Assembly (NCBI RefSeq): GCF_047607445.1
Contig: NZ_JBLKRT010000005.1
Span: 1-64,000 of the forward strand
Length of the DNA stretch: 64,000 nucleotides
Direction: 5' to 3'
DNA from: Crystallibacter sulfonylureivorans_A
GTDB taxonomy: Bacteria; Actinomycetota; Actinomycetes; Actinomycetales; Micrococcaceae
Shown: positions 45,726-55,053 of the stretch, in pieces
Layout: each line of letters starts with the position of its first letter
Numbering within the stretch: the first letter of the stretch is position 1
The notes under the pieces: model-generated
Database searches by the model: none
Told to the model about the DNA's origin: nothing
The model's input: only the letters and a program-made list of their open reading frames with translations
Position numbers and translations under genes: made by a program

Positions 45726-46268
45726 ATGACTGCTATTGCTACAGCTAAAGCCACTATCCACACCAACCACGGCGACATCGTGGTGAACCTGTTCGGCAAC
45801 CATGCCCCGAAGACTGTGAAGAACTTCGTGGGACTGGCCACCGGCGAGATCACCTGGAAGCACCCGCAAACTGGTGAAGAGACCAACGCTCCCCTCTACG
45901 ACGGCGTCATCTTCCACCGCATCATCAAGGACTTCATGCTCCAGGGCGGAGATCCGCTGGGTCAGGGAATCGGCGGCCCGGGCTACCAGTTCGACGACGA
46001 GATCAACCCGGACCTGGACTTCAACGAGCCCTACAAGCTGGCGATGGCCAACGCAGGCATCCAGGGCGGCCGCGGCACCAATGGATCGCAGTTCTTCATC
46101 ACCACCGTCCCCACCACCTGGCTGCAGGGCAAGCACACGATCTTTGGCGACGTCACCGACGAAGCCTCGCGCGCCGTCGTCGATTCCCTCAATGCCGTGG
46201 CTACGGACATGCGTGACAAGCCGCTGGAAGATGTGGTCATCAACAACATCACCGTAGAGCAGCTCTAA
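45726..46268 (+). CDS. ppiA: peptidyl-prolyl cis-trans isomerase (cyclophilin)
   Basis: Cytosolic cyclophilin that catalyses proline isomerisation. The 180-residue product has the catalytic FHRIIKDFMLQGGDP (Arg in FHR) and the NGSQFFITTVPT segment, with GKHTIFGDV near the C-terminus. There is no signal peptide. I chose the ATG at 45726 because the fold starts there; upstream frame is in a promoter region. The amphipathic-protein gene is divergent. Confidence 0.96.
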   Translation: MTAIATAKATIHTNHGDIVVNLFGNHAPKTVKNFVGLATGEITWKHPQTGEETNAPLYDGVIFHRIIKDFMLQGGDPLGQGIGGPGYQFDDEINPDLDFNEPYKLAMANAGIQGGRGTNGSQFFITTVPTTWLQGKHTIFGDVTDEASRAVVDSLNAVATDMRDKPLEDVVINNITVEQL

Positions 46269-46279
46269 GTTTGCCTACC

Positions 46280-46307
46280 GTCCCCGCCCGGACCGCCGGG
46301 CGGGGAC
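46280..46307 (+). terminator. hairpin between ppiA and the rhomboid gene
   Basis: GTCCCCGCCCG (46280-46290) pairs perfectly with CGGGCGGGGAC (46297-46307) across 6 bases, 11 bases after ppiA. No T run follows. Confidence 0.65.
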
Positions 46308-46330
46308 CATGTCACTGCAGGAGCGCCTCC

Positions 46331-47191
46331 ATGTCCTACGGAATGCCGGCCGAACCGCCGCAGACCGATGTCCCCGTCTGCCCGCGGCATCCAGACCGCG
46401 TCTCCTATGTGCGCTGCCAACGCTGTGGCCGTCCGGCCTGCCCGGAATGCCAGCGGACGGCCTCGGTGGGCATCCAGTGCGTCGACTGCGTCAGGGAAAC
46501 CTCCCGGAGCACGCCGCAGGTCCGCACCGTCTACGGCGGAGCCGCGACGATGGGCCGGCCGGTGGTGACGCTGACCTTGATCGGCATCTGCGCCGTGGCG
46601 TACCTGCTGCAGTGGGTCATCCCGGGCTTCACGGCACAGTTCCTGTACGCGCCGCTGTACACCCTTCCACAGCTATCCGGGGTTCCCGCGGAGCCGTGGC
46701 GCATGATCACTTCCGCCTTCCTGCATTCGCCGAACTTCCTGCTGCACATCGCCTTCAATCTCTACGCTTTGTGGATCCTGGGCCGGCATCTGGAACCGCT
46801 GCTGGGGCGCCTGAGGTTCCTGGCGCTGTACCTCTTGTCCGGCTTTGGCGGGTCGGTGGGCGTGCTTCTGCTCTCGGCACCCAATATTCCCGTGGTCGGC
46901 GCCTCCGGTGCGATCTTTGGGCTCTTCGGGGCTTTGTTCATCGTGCAGCGGCAGCGTGGCGGCGAAGTGAGGTCGCTGCTGATCCTGATCGGCATCAATG
47001 CCGTGCTCGGGTTCGTCGTGGCCGGCATAGCCTGGCAGGCGCATTTGGGCGGGCTGCTGGTCGGCGCACTGTCTGCAGTAGTGCTGGCCTACGCACCCCG
47101 GGGCAAGAATCGCAACCTTGTGCAGTTCACCGGACTGATAGCCATCTTCCTGGTCCTGGTAGCAGTGACTGCACTGAAGGCCTTCGCCTAG
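46331..47191 (+). CDS. rhomboid family intramembrane serine protease
   Basis: A 286-residue membrane protease. The N-terminus has a B-box-like zinc finger (CPRHPDRVSYVRCQRCGRPACPEC split around residues 13-38, four to six Cys/His ligands). The rhomboid domain follows with six helices: the Ser nucleophile is in GASGAIFG and the catalytic His in WQAHLGG. AGGAGCGCCTCC precedes the ATG at 46331. The substrate is unknown. Cytosolic zinc finger plus rhomboid is common in actinobacteria. Confidence 0.94.
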   Translation: MSYGMPAEPPQTDVPVCPRHPDRVSYVRCQRCGRPACPECQRTASVGIQCVDCVRETSRSTPQVRTVYGGAATMGRPVVTLTLIGICAVAYLLQWVIPGFTAQFLYAPLYTLPQLSGVPAEPWRMITSAFLHSPNFLLHIAFNLYALWILGRHLEPLLGRLRFLALYLLSGFGGSVGVLLLSAPNIPVVGASGAIFGLFGALFIVQRQRGGEVRSLLILIGINAVLGFVVAGIAWQAHLGGLLVGALSAVVLAYAPRGKNRNLVQFTGLIAIFLVLVAVTALKAFA

Positions 47192-47235
47192 CGGCTACGG
47201 CATCGGCCATCGCTGAGAGTATCCGGTCCGCCAGC

Positions 47236-47278
47236 GGCGGGCAGGCACCACGTCCTTTCGGATGCGTGCCTGCCCGCC
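47236..47278 (+). terminator. terminator after the rhomboid gene
   Basis: GGCGGGCAGGCAC (47236-47248) pairs with GTGCCTGCCCGCC (47266-47278) across a 17-base loop, followed by GTCTCATTTTCC. Confidence 0.75.
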
Positions 47279-47308
47279 GTCTCATTTTCCCCACCCTGTG
47301 GGCCTATC

Positions 47309-47509
47309 TGTGGAGAAAGGGCGTTCGAAAATCGTGGATAAACGTTTTTATCCACAGCCTTCATCCACAGTGGGGAAAACTTACACACATGTAATTCCAC
47401 AGCCGTGGATAACGCCGATCCGCGCATCGACGGGCGAAAGCCGGAATAATCCCCAAAGTTATACACTCCTGTGGATAACTCCGGTCTACAACTGTGAAAA
47501 CGTGGACAA
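47309..47509. other. DnaA-box cluster outside oriC
   Basis: Nonamers: TGTGGAGAA (47309), CGTGGATAA (47333), TTATCCACA (47348), TCATCCACA (47361), CGTGGATAA (47404), TGTGGATAA (47470) and CGTGGACAA (47501); five match consensus TT(A/G)TCCAC(A/G) fully on one strand or the other. It lies about 15 kb right of oriC and has no neighbouring replication gene. Confidence 0.8.
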
Positions 47510-47814
47510 CTAAGACTGCAGCCCGTGCAGCTTGTTCAGGGCTACCGTGGAAGGCGACACAATCGGCGGGCAAAAGACACAAGCGGGCCCCGCAACCCGG
47601 CCGTCGGGTAATCTGAAGGTCCGGTCCCTGACTCGACCAGCCAGGGACTGCGCGGCCGTCCCGAACCCCGTTGACAGTCGATTGAAGGTGCCGCGCCCCA
47701 CGCGTTTTGCACGGCCTACTGGGCCTTCTGGGGACCTGCTCCTCTCAGCCTGCGCCCGGCCGGGCCATCCATGCGCCCTTCCGTGATGGGAAGGATCAAC
47801 AGAAGGAATCACAC

Positions 47815-48990
47815 GTGACTACCGAAACCGGCAACTCCGCACGCATCGATCTCAGCAGCGAAGAAATCTTCAGCGCCCACGAGGGTGGCAAACTGCAGAT
47901 CGGCCTCACGGCTCCGCTGGAGAGCAAGCGCGACCTTTCCATCGCCTACACCCCCGGAGTAGCCCAGGTCAGTCGAGCGATCAACACGGATCCTGAACTG
48001 GCGCAGAAGTACACGTGGGCCTCGCGCTTGGTGGCCGTGGTCTCCGACGGCACCGCGGTCCTGGGCCTGGGCAACATCGGTGCGGCCGCATCGCTGCCCG
48101 TGATGGAGGGCAAGTCGGCCCTCTTCAAGCAGTTCGCCGGTCTGGATTCGATTCCCTTGGTCCTGGAGACCACGGACGTCGACGAGATCATTGAGACCCT
48201 GGTCAGGCTGCGTTCGAGCTTCGGCGCCGTGAACCTGGAGGACATTTCCGCGCCGCGCTGCTTCGAACTGGAAGCGCGGCTGATCGAGGCCCTGGACATG
48301 CCGGTCATGCACGACGACCAGCACGGCACCGCCGTCGTGGCGCTTGCCGCCCTGACCAACGCAGCCAAGGTGGTCAACCGCGAGCTCTCCTCGCTCAAGG
48401 TGGTCATCTCCGGAGCGGGAGCGGCCGGCATCGCCGTAGCCGAGATCCTCTTGACTGCCGGCATCGCGGATGTGACGCTGCTGGACTCGCGCGGCATCAT
48501 CCACAGCGGCCGCGGCGACCTGACCGAGATCAAGGCTGCCTACGCCGCGCGGACCAATCCGCGGGGCATCACCGGCGGCAGCGCGCAGGCACTCGACGGC
48601 GCGGACGTTTTCATCGGCGTTTCCAGCGGCACCATCCCGGAAGAGACCCTGGAGAAGATGTCCGACGACGCCATCATCTTCGCGCTGTCCAACCCAGACC
48701 CGGAAGTGCATCCGGAGACCGCAGCCAAGTTCGCGAAGGTCGTGGCCACCGGACGCAGCGACTTTCCCAACCAGATCAACAACGTGCTGGCCTTCCCAGG
48801 CATTTTCCGCGGCGCCCTGGATGCCGGCGCCCGCCGGATCACGGCAGCGATGAAGGTCGCAGCGGCCACCGCCATTGCCGAGATTGTCGGGGACGACCTT
48901 GCCGCCGACTACATTATTCCCAGCCCGCTGGATGCACGGGTCGCTCCGGCGGTCACGGCCGCGGTGATGTCCGCCGTCGACGAAGGCTGA
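47815..48990 (+). CDS. malic enzyme
   Basis: Oxidative decarboxylation of malate to pyruvate with NAD or NADP; an anaplerotic and NADPH-supplying step. The 391-residue product is of the short bacterial class: YTPGVAQVSRAI, the catalytic Lys region, HDDQHGTAVVALAA and the nucleotide loop GAGAAGIAVAEI. LSNPDPEV and FPNQINNVLAFPGIF mark the C-terminal half. The GTG at 47815 has AGAAGGAA upstream; an in-frame ATG 36 codons earlier is not supported by a ribosome binding site. Confidence 0.95.
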   Translation: MTTETGNSARIDLSSEEIFSAHEGGKLQIGLTAPLESKRDLSIAYTPGVAQVSRAINTDPELAQKYTWASRLVAVVSDGTAVLGLGNIGAAASLPVMEGKSALFKQFAGLDSIPLVLETTDVDEIIETLVRLRSSFGAVNLEDISAPRCFELEARLIEALDMPVMHDDQHGTAVVALAALTNAAKVVNRELSSLKVVISGAGAAGIAVAEILLTAGIADVTLLDSRGIIHSGRGDLTEIKAAYAARTNPRGITGGSAQALDGADVFIGVSSGTIPEETLEKMSDDAIIFALSNPDPEVHPETAAKFAKVVATGRSDFPNQINNVLAFPGIFRGALDAGARRITAAMKVAAATAIAEIVGDDLAADYIIPSPLDARVAPAVTAAVMSAVDEG

Positions 48991-49028
48991 CCGTTCCGCG
49001 CTGCAGTGCGCCGCAGCGCTTGCTGGAC

Positions 49029-49063
49029 AAGAGTCCGTTCCCCGAGCCGGGAGCGGACTCTTT
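49029..49063 (+). terminator. terminator after malic enzyme
   Basis: Arms at about 49029-49042 and 49049-49062 pair with one G-U pair across a 6-base loop, followed by TTTGTTTCAC; it lies between converging genes. Confidence 0.8.
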
Positions 49064-49086
49064 GTTTCACCCGGTTTCCGCCCGGA

Positions 49087-50082
49087 TCAGAGCCACTTGT
49101 TGCGTCTGAAGAACCAATAGAGCGCCAAAGCGGTCAGGACCATGAGGAGCAGCGCAAAGGGATAGCCCAAGGGCCAGCGCAGCTCGGGCATCGCGGTGAA
49201 GTTCATTCCATAGATCGCGGCCACGAGGGTCGGAGCGAAGAGGATCGCTGCCCATGACGAAATGCGCTTGACCTGCTCGTTTTGGGCGACGCTGGTTTCC
49301 GTGAGTTTCTGGGCCTGCAGCGTCGAACTGAGGCTCAAGGCATTCTGCAGGACAGCCCGGAAGGCATTAACCCGCTCGTTCAGCCGGATCACGTGGTCCT
49401 GGACGTCGCGCAGGCCCCGGGCCACCTCCAGGTCCAGGGCTTGGTCCTCCCGGCCTCGGTGCAGGATGGAAATGATGTCCTCCAGCGGCTGCAGGGCACG
49501 TTGGAACTCGATGACTTCGCGGAGCAGCTCGTAGATCCGTCGCGAAACGTTCGGGTCGCCGCCGAAGAGCTGGTCCTCGATTTCGTCGACGTCGTTTTCC
49601 AAGCCGAGCACTACCGGCTCGTACTCATCCACGACCTGGTCGAGGACCGCGTAGAGCGCAGCCGGCGGGCCTGCCGCGAGCAGATCCGGCGCAGCTTCCA
49701 TCCGGCGCCGCACGCGCGACAGATCCGGCGACTCGGCATGCCTGACGGTGATCAGGAAATTCTCGCCCATGAAGGTGTGCAGCTCGCCGAACTCCACCTT
49801 CTCCGTCTCGTCGATGTAGCGGGCGGGCCGGAGCACGGTGAACAGGGTGCCGCCGTATCGTTCCAGCTTGGCGCGCTGATGGCCGCGCAGGGCGTCTTCC
49901 ACAGCCAGATAGTGGAGATCGAACTCGGCCGCCACGGTGGCCAGTTCCGGCTCGCTGGGGCGGTAGAGGCCGATCCACGCCATGCCCCCGTAGCGGTGTA
50001 GTTCGCTAAACGTCTGCTCCAGGTTCTTCGGGGTGGAGGCACGTACGCCGTCGACGTAGATCCCGTTATCTACCAGCACCAC
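49087..50082 (-). CDS. corA: CorA family magnesium/cobalt transporter
   Basis: Pentameric metal-ion channel. The 331-residue product has a large cytosolic alpha/beta domain and long stalk helix, then two transmembrane helices at the C-terminus with the YGMNF selectivity motif between them, and ends KWL after a basic cluster. Tandem GTGs at 50082 and 50079 give the start. It is 3 bases after crgA on the same strand, suggesting cotranscription. Confidence 0.94.
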   Translation of the reverse strand: MVLVDNGIYVDGVRASTPKNLEQTFSELHRYGGMAWIGLYRPSEPELATVAAEFDLHYLAVEDALRGHQRAKLERYGGTLFTVLRPARYIDETEKVEFGELHTFMGENFLITVRHAESPDLSRVRRRMEAAPDLLAAGPPAALYAVLDQVVDEYEPVVLGLENDVDEIEDQLFGGDPNVSRRIYELLREVIEFQRALQPLEDIISILHRGREDQALDLEVARGLRDVQDHVIRLNERVNAFRAVLQNALSLSSTLQAQKLTETSVAQNEQVKRISSWAAILFAPTLVAAIYGMNFTAMPELRWPLGYPFALLLMVLTALALYWFFRRNKWL

Positions 50083-50085
50083 TGG

Positions 50086-50337
50086 CTACGAACGCCACCT
50101 GGTGGTCATCAGGAACCCGGCGATGGCGATGCCGAAGCCAATCATGATGTTCCAAGAACCTGCTGCCGGCAGCGGCCAAGCTCCCTGGGTGATGTAGAAG
50201 ACGATGATCCAGAGCAAGCCCAAGATCATCAGGCCGAACATAACCGGCTTGAACCAGGCGGCATTGGGCTCGTTGCCCTTGGCAGTCAATTCTTCGGGAC
50301 GCCGTTCGGTCCTCTTGCGGCGCTTCGACTCGGGCAC
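50086..50337 (-). CDS. crgA: cell division protein CrgA
   Basis: Small membrane protein that, in mycobacteria and streptomycetes, interacts with FtsZ and peptidoglycan synthases at the division site. The 83-residue product has a basic N-terminal tail (ESKRRKRTERRPE), two membrane helices and short loops, the CrgA pattern (GAWPLPAAGSWN). The start is GTG at 50337. In mycobacteria crgA is also near trpG/pabA and the pknB operon. Confidence 0.94.
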   Translation of the reverse strand: MPESKRRKRTERRPEELTAKGNEPNAAWFKPVMFGLMILGLLWIIVFYITQGAWPLPAAGSWNIMIGFGIAIAGFLMTTRWRS

Positions 50338-50603
50338 AGATCCTCCGGTGCAACAGGGGCAGTTGGCTTGATTGGACCGGGCGGCGTCTCCTCGCGGGTC
50401 CGCCGCCGTCGGGCCGTCTAACTGTTTAGTCTAGCCAATGTGTGTGACGTTCGCCGCCGCGCATTTGCCCGGACCCCGGCCGCGGGCAGATCATAGTGGA
50501 GTGCCGCCGTTTGACGCAGGGCTTCCCCCGTTTTCCGGATCGGGGCTTGCTGACGGCACACCAGCATTCCATCCCCCAACTCCACGATTGGCACGATCGT
50601 CAC

Positions 50604-51248
50604 ATGAGCACCTCCCCGCGCATCCTCGTCATCGACAACTACGACAGTTTTGTCTATACCTTGGTTGCCTACCTGCAGCAGCTGGGCGCGGAAACAACCG
50701 TGGTGCGGAACGACGACCTCACGTTGGACGAGGCGGTGGAACTGGCCGGGGCCCGCGACGGTGTCTTGGTCTCCCCCGGCCCCGGGACGCCGGCGGAGGC
50801 CGGCATCTGCATTGAGCTGATCCGCTGGTGCGGGCGGGAGGCAAAGCCGATGTTCGGAGTCTGCCTGGGCCACCAGGCGTTGGCCGAAGCCTACGGTGCC
50901 ACCGTGACCCACGCCCCCGAACTGATGCACGGCAAGACCTCCGACGTCACCCACCGCAACCAGGACGCCTTCGAAGGTGTGCCGAACCCGTTCACCGCCA
51001 CCCGCTACCATTCCCTGGCAGCCGTTCGAAGCACCATCCCGGACGAGCTCGAAATTACCGCGGAGACCGACAGCGGAGTGGTCATGGGTCTTGCCCACCG
51101 GAGCGCCCCCTTGTGGGGCGTGCAGTTCCATCCCGAATCGGTGTTGACCGAAGGCGGCTACCTGATGCTGGGGAACTGGCTGGAATCGCTGGGTGCAGAG
51201 GGAACCGCTGAACGTGCTGCCACGCTCAGCCCGCTGATTTCCCACTGA
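50604..51248 (+). CDS. glutamine amidotransferase, anthranilate/aminodeoxychorismate synthase component II
   Basis: Supplies ammonia from glutamine to a chorismate-using partner for folate (pabA) or tryptophan (trpG). The 214-residue product has the class I triad: Cys87 in GVCLGHQA, and the His-Glu pair in FHPESV. I chose the ATG at 50604; the frame continues upstream but with no homology-like sequence. No trpE or pabB is adjacent, so which pathway it serves cannot be told. In mycobacteria the same spot holds the trpG/pabA homologue Rv0013. Confidence 0.9.
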   Translation: MSTSPRILVIDNYDSFVYTLVAYLQQLGAETTVVRNDDLTLDEAVELAGARDGVLVSPGPGTPAEAGICIELIRWCGREAKPMFGVCLGHQALAEAYGATVTHAPELMHGKTSDVTHRNQDAFEGVPNPFTATRYHSLAAVRSTIPDELEITAETDSGVVMGLAHRSAPLWGVQFHPESVLTEGGYLMLGNWLESLGAEGTAERAATLSPLISH

Positions 51249-51253
51249 CACAG

Positions 51254-51293
51254 CCTGCCCGACGCGTTGCGCAGTGCCAACGCGCCGGGCAGG
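51254..51293. terminator. bidirectional terminator-like hairpin
   Basis: CCTGCCCGACGCGTTG (51254-51269) pairs with CAACGCGCCGGGCAGG (51278-51293) with one mismatch across 8 bases, between the converging amidotransferase and pknB genes. Confidence 0.7.
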
Positions 51294-51320
51294 GCGAAGG
51301 GCAACCTCGGCCCTGAGGGG

Positions 51321-53243
51321 TTAGCCGTCGCCGTCGCGGCCGTTCCCATTGCCTGAATTGTCGCCGTCCCCGCTGTTTCCGTCCCCGCTGTTGCCGCGGT
51401 CATTGCCCTCGCCCGATTCCTCATCGGGGTCCGGTTCGGGCGACGCAGGCTCAACTGCGACGGTCAGGACGATCTCGGTTCCCTGTTCGACGTTGGTTCC
51501 CGCTTTGACGCTCTGTCCGACGACGGTGCCCGCCTTGACGACTTCGTTCTCGACCTCTTCCACCCGGTAGGGCAGGGCAACCGCGGCATCATCGAGCATG
51601 GCTCCGGCGTCCTCGACGGTTTCGTCCACCATGTTGGGAACGCTGACCAATCCGTTCGAAACGATCAGGTCCACGGTGGAACCTTGCTTCACCTTCTTGC
51701 CCGGAGCGGGTTCCGTGGTGACCACGTTGCCGCGCGGAAGCGTGGCACTGTTTGCCGGCGAGCTGTCCCCGGGCGTCAAGCCCAGTTGCCGGAGCTTGTC
51801 GCGGACTTCGGCTTCCGTGCGGCCGGCCAGATTGTCCGGGATGGTGGCAAATTCACGGCCTTGGGAGATGTAGACCGTCACCTGGCTGCCCGGTTCCACC
51901 TGCTCGCCGACTCCGGGGTCGGTGCGGGTCACCATGTCTTCCTCGACCTCGTCGCTGAACTCCTGTTCCACGCGGGGCCTGAGCCCGGCCTCCCAGATGG
52001 CATTGGTGGCCTCATTCTGGTCCAGTTCTGCAACCGCAGGAACGGCAACGGTGTCCGGGGCGGCGTTCTGCACCAGCACGTTGTACAGGTAGTAGCCGCC
52101 GCCCAGCAGTACCAGCAGGAGAGCGATCACCAGCGTCACGGTCCAGGCCCGGCGCCTTGCCCGGCGTTCGGGTTCGATGTCGTGTTCGCTGCCTACAGCC
52201 AGTGCAGTGGGCATCTGCTCACGGTCGTAGGCGGCCGTGTGGTGCCCGGCGTCTTCCTCGGCTGCGTCATCATCCATGGCGGGCAGCGCAGAGGTCTGCT
52301 CAGACACTGCCTGCGCCTGCTGTGTGATCAGTTCCGTGGCGGCGGCCTGCACCGGAAACGCTTCCGTGGCAGGAGCGGCCGGCGCGTGCAGTTCGCCGTT
52401 TGACGCCGCACGCAGCGCTTCGGCAAATGCTGCGGCCGTTTGGAATCGGTCGGCTTTGTCCTTTTGGAGGGCATGTTCCAGCACGGAATCCAGCGCCGGG
52501 GTCACCGCCGGGTTGAAGCGGCTGGCTGGTTCGGGCAGTTCGCGGACGTGCTGGTAGGCCACCGAGACCGGGCTGTCGCCGATAAACGGCGGCCGGCCGG
52601 CCAGCATTTCGTAGAGCAGGCAGCCAGCCGAATACAGATCGCTCCGGGCGTCGACGGTTTCGCCACGGGCCTGCTCGGGGGACAGATACTGGGCGGTCCC
52701 CAGGACCGCTTGGGTCTGCGTCATTGTCGCCGCCGAATCGGCCAGCGCACGCGCGATGCCGAAGTCCATCACCTTGACGCTTCCGTCCGGCGTGACCATG
52801 ACATTGGCCGGCTTGATATCGCGGTGCACAATGCCCGAGCGGTGGCTGTACTCGAGCGCAGCCAGAATGCCCAGGGTGTGGCCGATGGAGTCGTCGATGC
52901 CCAGCTCGTGGCCCTTGATGAACTCGCGCAGCGTCCTGCCTTGGACGTACTCCATCACGATGAAGGGGACCTTGACGTCGTGCGCCGCTCCCCCGGGCAA
53001 GTCCATGTCGCCGGTGTCGTAGACGGCAACAATCGCCGGGTGGTTCAGCCCGGCTACGGCCTGGGCTTCTCGCCGGAAGCGGGACTGCAACATCGGGTCG
53101 CGGGCAAGATCGGCGCGCAGTTGCTTGATCGCCACAGAGCGGCCCAAACGGATGTCGCGGCCTAACAGCACGTCGGCCATGCCGCCGCGTCCGATGAGTT
53201 CGCCAACCTCGTAGCGGCCAGCCAGAATGCGTGGCGAGTCCAC
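51321..53243 (-). CDS. pknB: serine/threonine protein kinase PknB with PASTA domains
   Basis: Membrane kinase that senses peptidoglycan precursors and phosphorylates cell-wall proteins. The 640-residue product has a kinase domain (1-275: GRGG loop, Lys40, HRD 140-142, DFG 160-162), one transmembrane helix (about 343-366) and three extracellular PASTA repeats, then a Gly/Asp/Asn-rich tail ending GDGNSGDG-like repeats. I chose the GTG at 53243 (AAGGAAG upstream) over a longer frame that overlaps the preceding kinase gene. It is 37 bases after that gene. Confidence 0.95.
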   Translation of the reverse strand: MDSPRILAGRYEVGELIGRGGMADVLLGRDIRLGRSVAIKQLRADLARDPMLQSRFRREAQAVAGLNHPAIVAVYDTGDMDLPGGAAHDVKVPFIVMEYVQGRTLREFIKGHELGIDDSIGHTLGILAALEYSHRSGIVHRDIKPANVMVTPDGSVKVMDFGIARALADSAATMTQTQAVLGTAQYLSPEQARGETVDARSDLYSAGCLLYEMLAGRPPFIGDSPVSVAYQHVRELPEPASRFNPAVTPALDSVLEHALQKDKADRFQTAAAFAEALRAASNGELHAPAAPATEAFPVQAAATELITQQAQAVSEQTSALPAMDDDAAEEDAGHHTAAYDREQMPTALAVGSEHDIEPERRARRRAWTVTLVIALLLVLLGGGYYLYNVLVQNAAPDTVAVPAVAELDQNEATNAIWEAGLRPRVEQEFSDEVEEDMVTRTDPGVGEQVEPGSQVTVYISQGREFATIPDNLAGRTEAEVRDKLRQLGLTPGDSSPANSATLPRGNVVTTEPAPGKKVKQGSTVDLIVSNGLVSVPNMVDETVEDAGAMLDDAAVALPYRVEEVENEVVKAGTVVGQSVKAGTNVEQGTEIVLTVAVEPASPEPDPDEESGEGNDRGNSGDGNSGDGDNSGNGNGRDGDG

Positions 53244-53280
53244 TGGTTGTCTTCCTTCCATCAAACCGACCGGGATCCGA

Positions 53281-55053
53281 TCACGGCTTGCCGTCCTGAT
53301 CAGTGCCCTTCGTCGGCGGAGCCTTTGCCGCCGGGGTCTCGGTCTGGGTCGGTTCGGGGGTTTCTTGTTCCTCGGGCCCGCTGGAAACCACGTAGCTGAC
53401 AGTGGATCCTGCCGGCACGTCGCCGCTGGAGGGAGACAGGCTGAGGACGGTCCCGGCGGGCTGATCGCTGGGTTCCTCCCCGGCTGACTGCGGGACCAGG
53501 CCAAGGCCGATCAAGGCCTCACGCACCTGCTGCTCGGACTGACCGGCCAGCCCATTGGGAATGGTCACGGTCCCGGGACCGGTGGAATAGGTGACCGTGA
53601 TCGCTTTGCCGACTTCCACGGGGCCGGTCGGCGAGATATCGATGACGGTGTTTTCGGATTCGTTGCTCTCCACTGGGTCCGGGACTACCTGGTACCCCAT
53701 GTTTTCGAGCTCGGAGCGGACCTGGCTGAACTGCCGGCCCAAGAACGCATTGGCTGAGATTTGGTTGGTCTCCACCGCCTGCGTGGTGCTTGGCTCCGCG
53801 CTCTGCGTCTCTCTGGGCGTAGCGGAAGTAGTCTTCGCCGTCGACCGCGTTGCCGAACTGGTGGCGGACGTGGACGACTCGGTTCCGCCGGTGGGCGTCA
53901 ACATGGGAAGCAGGATCGCTCCGGCCACGGCGAAGAGGACCAGCAGGATCAAACCGATCAGCGGCCAGGTCCACGGGCTGCGCTTCTTCTGTTGCCGGCG
54001 CGGAGCCTCCTGGGGTTCGTCGCTGTCCAGATCCTCGTCGGTCCAGTTTCGTTCGGCGCCAAGACCTGCCGCGCCGGCTCCGGCCCCGGCCACGGCGGGC
54101 AGTTGGGAGGTTCCGGCGCTGACAGCGCGGGTAGGAGCCGTTCCGGTGGTGGGCACCGGGGCAGTCATCACTCCGGTGCTGTCGTCGCCCTCGAACAGCA
54201 GCATGCCGGGAACCGCGGCTTCAGCGGCGCGGATGTCACCGGCGCGGATGGCGTCGGCTGCCTCGGCGAGCTTCTCGGCGGTGGCGGGACGGTCGGCCGG
54301 GTCCTTGGCCAGCATTGACATCAGCAAGGCCCGGATGGGACGCGGAAGAGACTCCGGCAGCGGCGGAGGGGTGTCGTTGACCTGGGCCAGGGCGATGGCG
54401 ATCTGCGACTCGCCGGAGAAGGGCCGGGAACCGGAGAGGCACTCGTAACCGATCACACCCAGCGAATAGATATCGCTCTGTCCGGTGGCGGTCTGTCCCG
54501 TTGCCTGTTCAGGGGCCAGGTACTGGGCGGTGCCCATGACCTGTCCGGTAGCCGTCAGCGGGACCTGGTCTGCCAGCCGGGCAATGCCGAAGTCGGTGAT
54601 CTTCACCCGTCCCTCGGGGGTGATCAGCAGGTTGCCGGGCTTGACGTCGCGGTGTACCAGTCCCTGTGCGTGGGCGACGGCCAGCGCCTTGGCGGTCTGG
54701 GTGATGATCGAGAGTGTCCGGTCCGGGGACAGCACCCGCTCGCGCTCGATGATGGCCGAGAGCGGATGGCCGGGGACCAGTTCCATCACCAAGTAGGCGG
54801 AGCCAGCTTCTTCGCCGTAATCGAAAACGTTGGCAATGCCGATGTGGTTCAGCAGCGCCGTGTGCCGGGCCTCGGCGCGGAAGCGGTTGAGGAAGCCCGG
54901 ATCGCCGGTGTACTCCTCCTTGAGGATTTTGATGGCGACGATGCGGCCCAGGACCTGGTCCTGCGCCTTCCAGACCTCACCCATGCCGCCGATGGCGATA
55001 CGTTCAGTGAGCTGGTACCTGCCGCCTAATGTGATACCCGAGGTAGGTCTCAC
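53281..55053 (-). CDS. serine/threonine protein kinase, PknA position, with PASTA domains
   Basis: A 590-residue kinase in the position of mycobacterial PknA. Kinase residues are Lys42, HRD at 134-136 and DFG in ITDFGIAR. After an acidic linker comes a transmembrane helix (about 370-390) and two PASTA-like repeats, unlike mycobacterial PknA, which has none. A low-complexity Pro/Thr/Glu tail ends the protein. The GTG overlaps the pbpA stop (GTGA), so it is coupled to pbpA. Confidence 0.93.
   Translation of the reverse strand: MRPTSGITLGGRYQLTERIAIGGMGEVWKAQDQVLGRIVAIKILKEEYTGDPGFLNRFRAEARHTALLNHIGIANVFDYGEEAGSAYLVMELVPGHPLSAIIERERVLSPDRTLSIITQTAKALAVAHAQGLVHRDVKPGNLLITPEGRVKITDFGIARLADQVPLTATGQVMGTAQYLAPEQATGQTATGQSDIYSLGVIGYECLSGSRPFSGESQIAIALAQVNDTPPPLPESLPRPIRALLMSMLAKDPADRPATAEKLAEAADAIRAGDIRAAEAAVPGMLLFEGDDSTGVMTAPVPTTGTAPTRAVSAGTSQLPAVAGAGAGAAGLGAERNWTDEDLDSDEPQEAPRRQQKKRSPWTWPLIGLILLVLFAVAGAILLPMLTPTGGTESSTSATSSATRSTAKTTSATPRETQSAEPSTTQAVETNQISANAFLGRQFSQVRSELENMGYQVVPDPVESNESENTVIDISPTGPVEVGKAITVTYSTGPGTVTIPNGLAGQSEQQVREALIGLGLVPQSAGEEPSDQPAGTVLSLSPSSGDVPAGSTVSYVVSSGPEEQETPEPTQTETPAAKAPPTKGTDQDGKP

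Larger units (their letters stand above)
47192..47814. other. gene-free stretch with a DnaA-box cluster
   Basis: A 623-base region without a gene. It carries the rhomboid terminator, a cluster of DnaA-box nonamers (47309-47509) and the malic-enzyme leader, in which GTCCCTG (about 47623-47629) and CAGGGAC (about 47643-47649) could form a stem. Confidence 0.75.
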
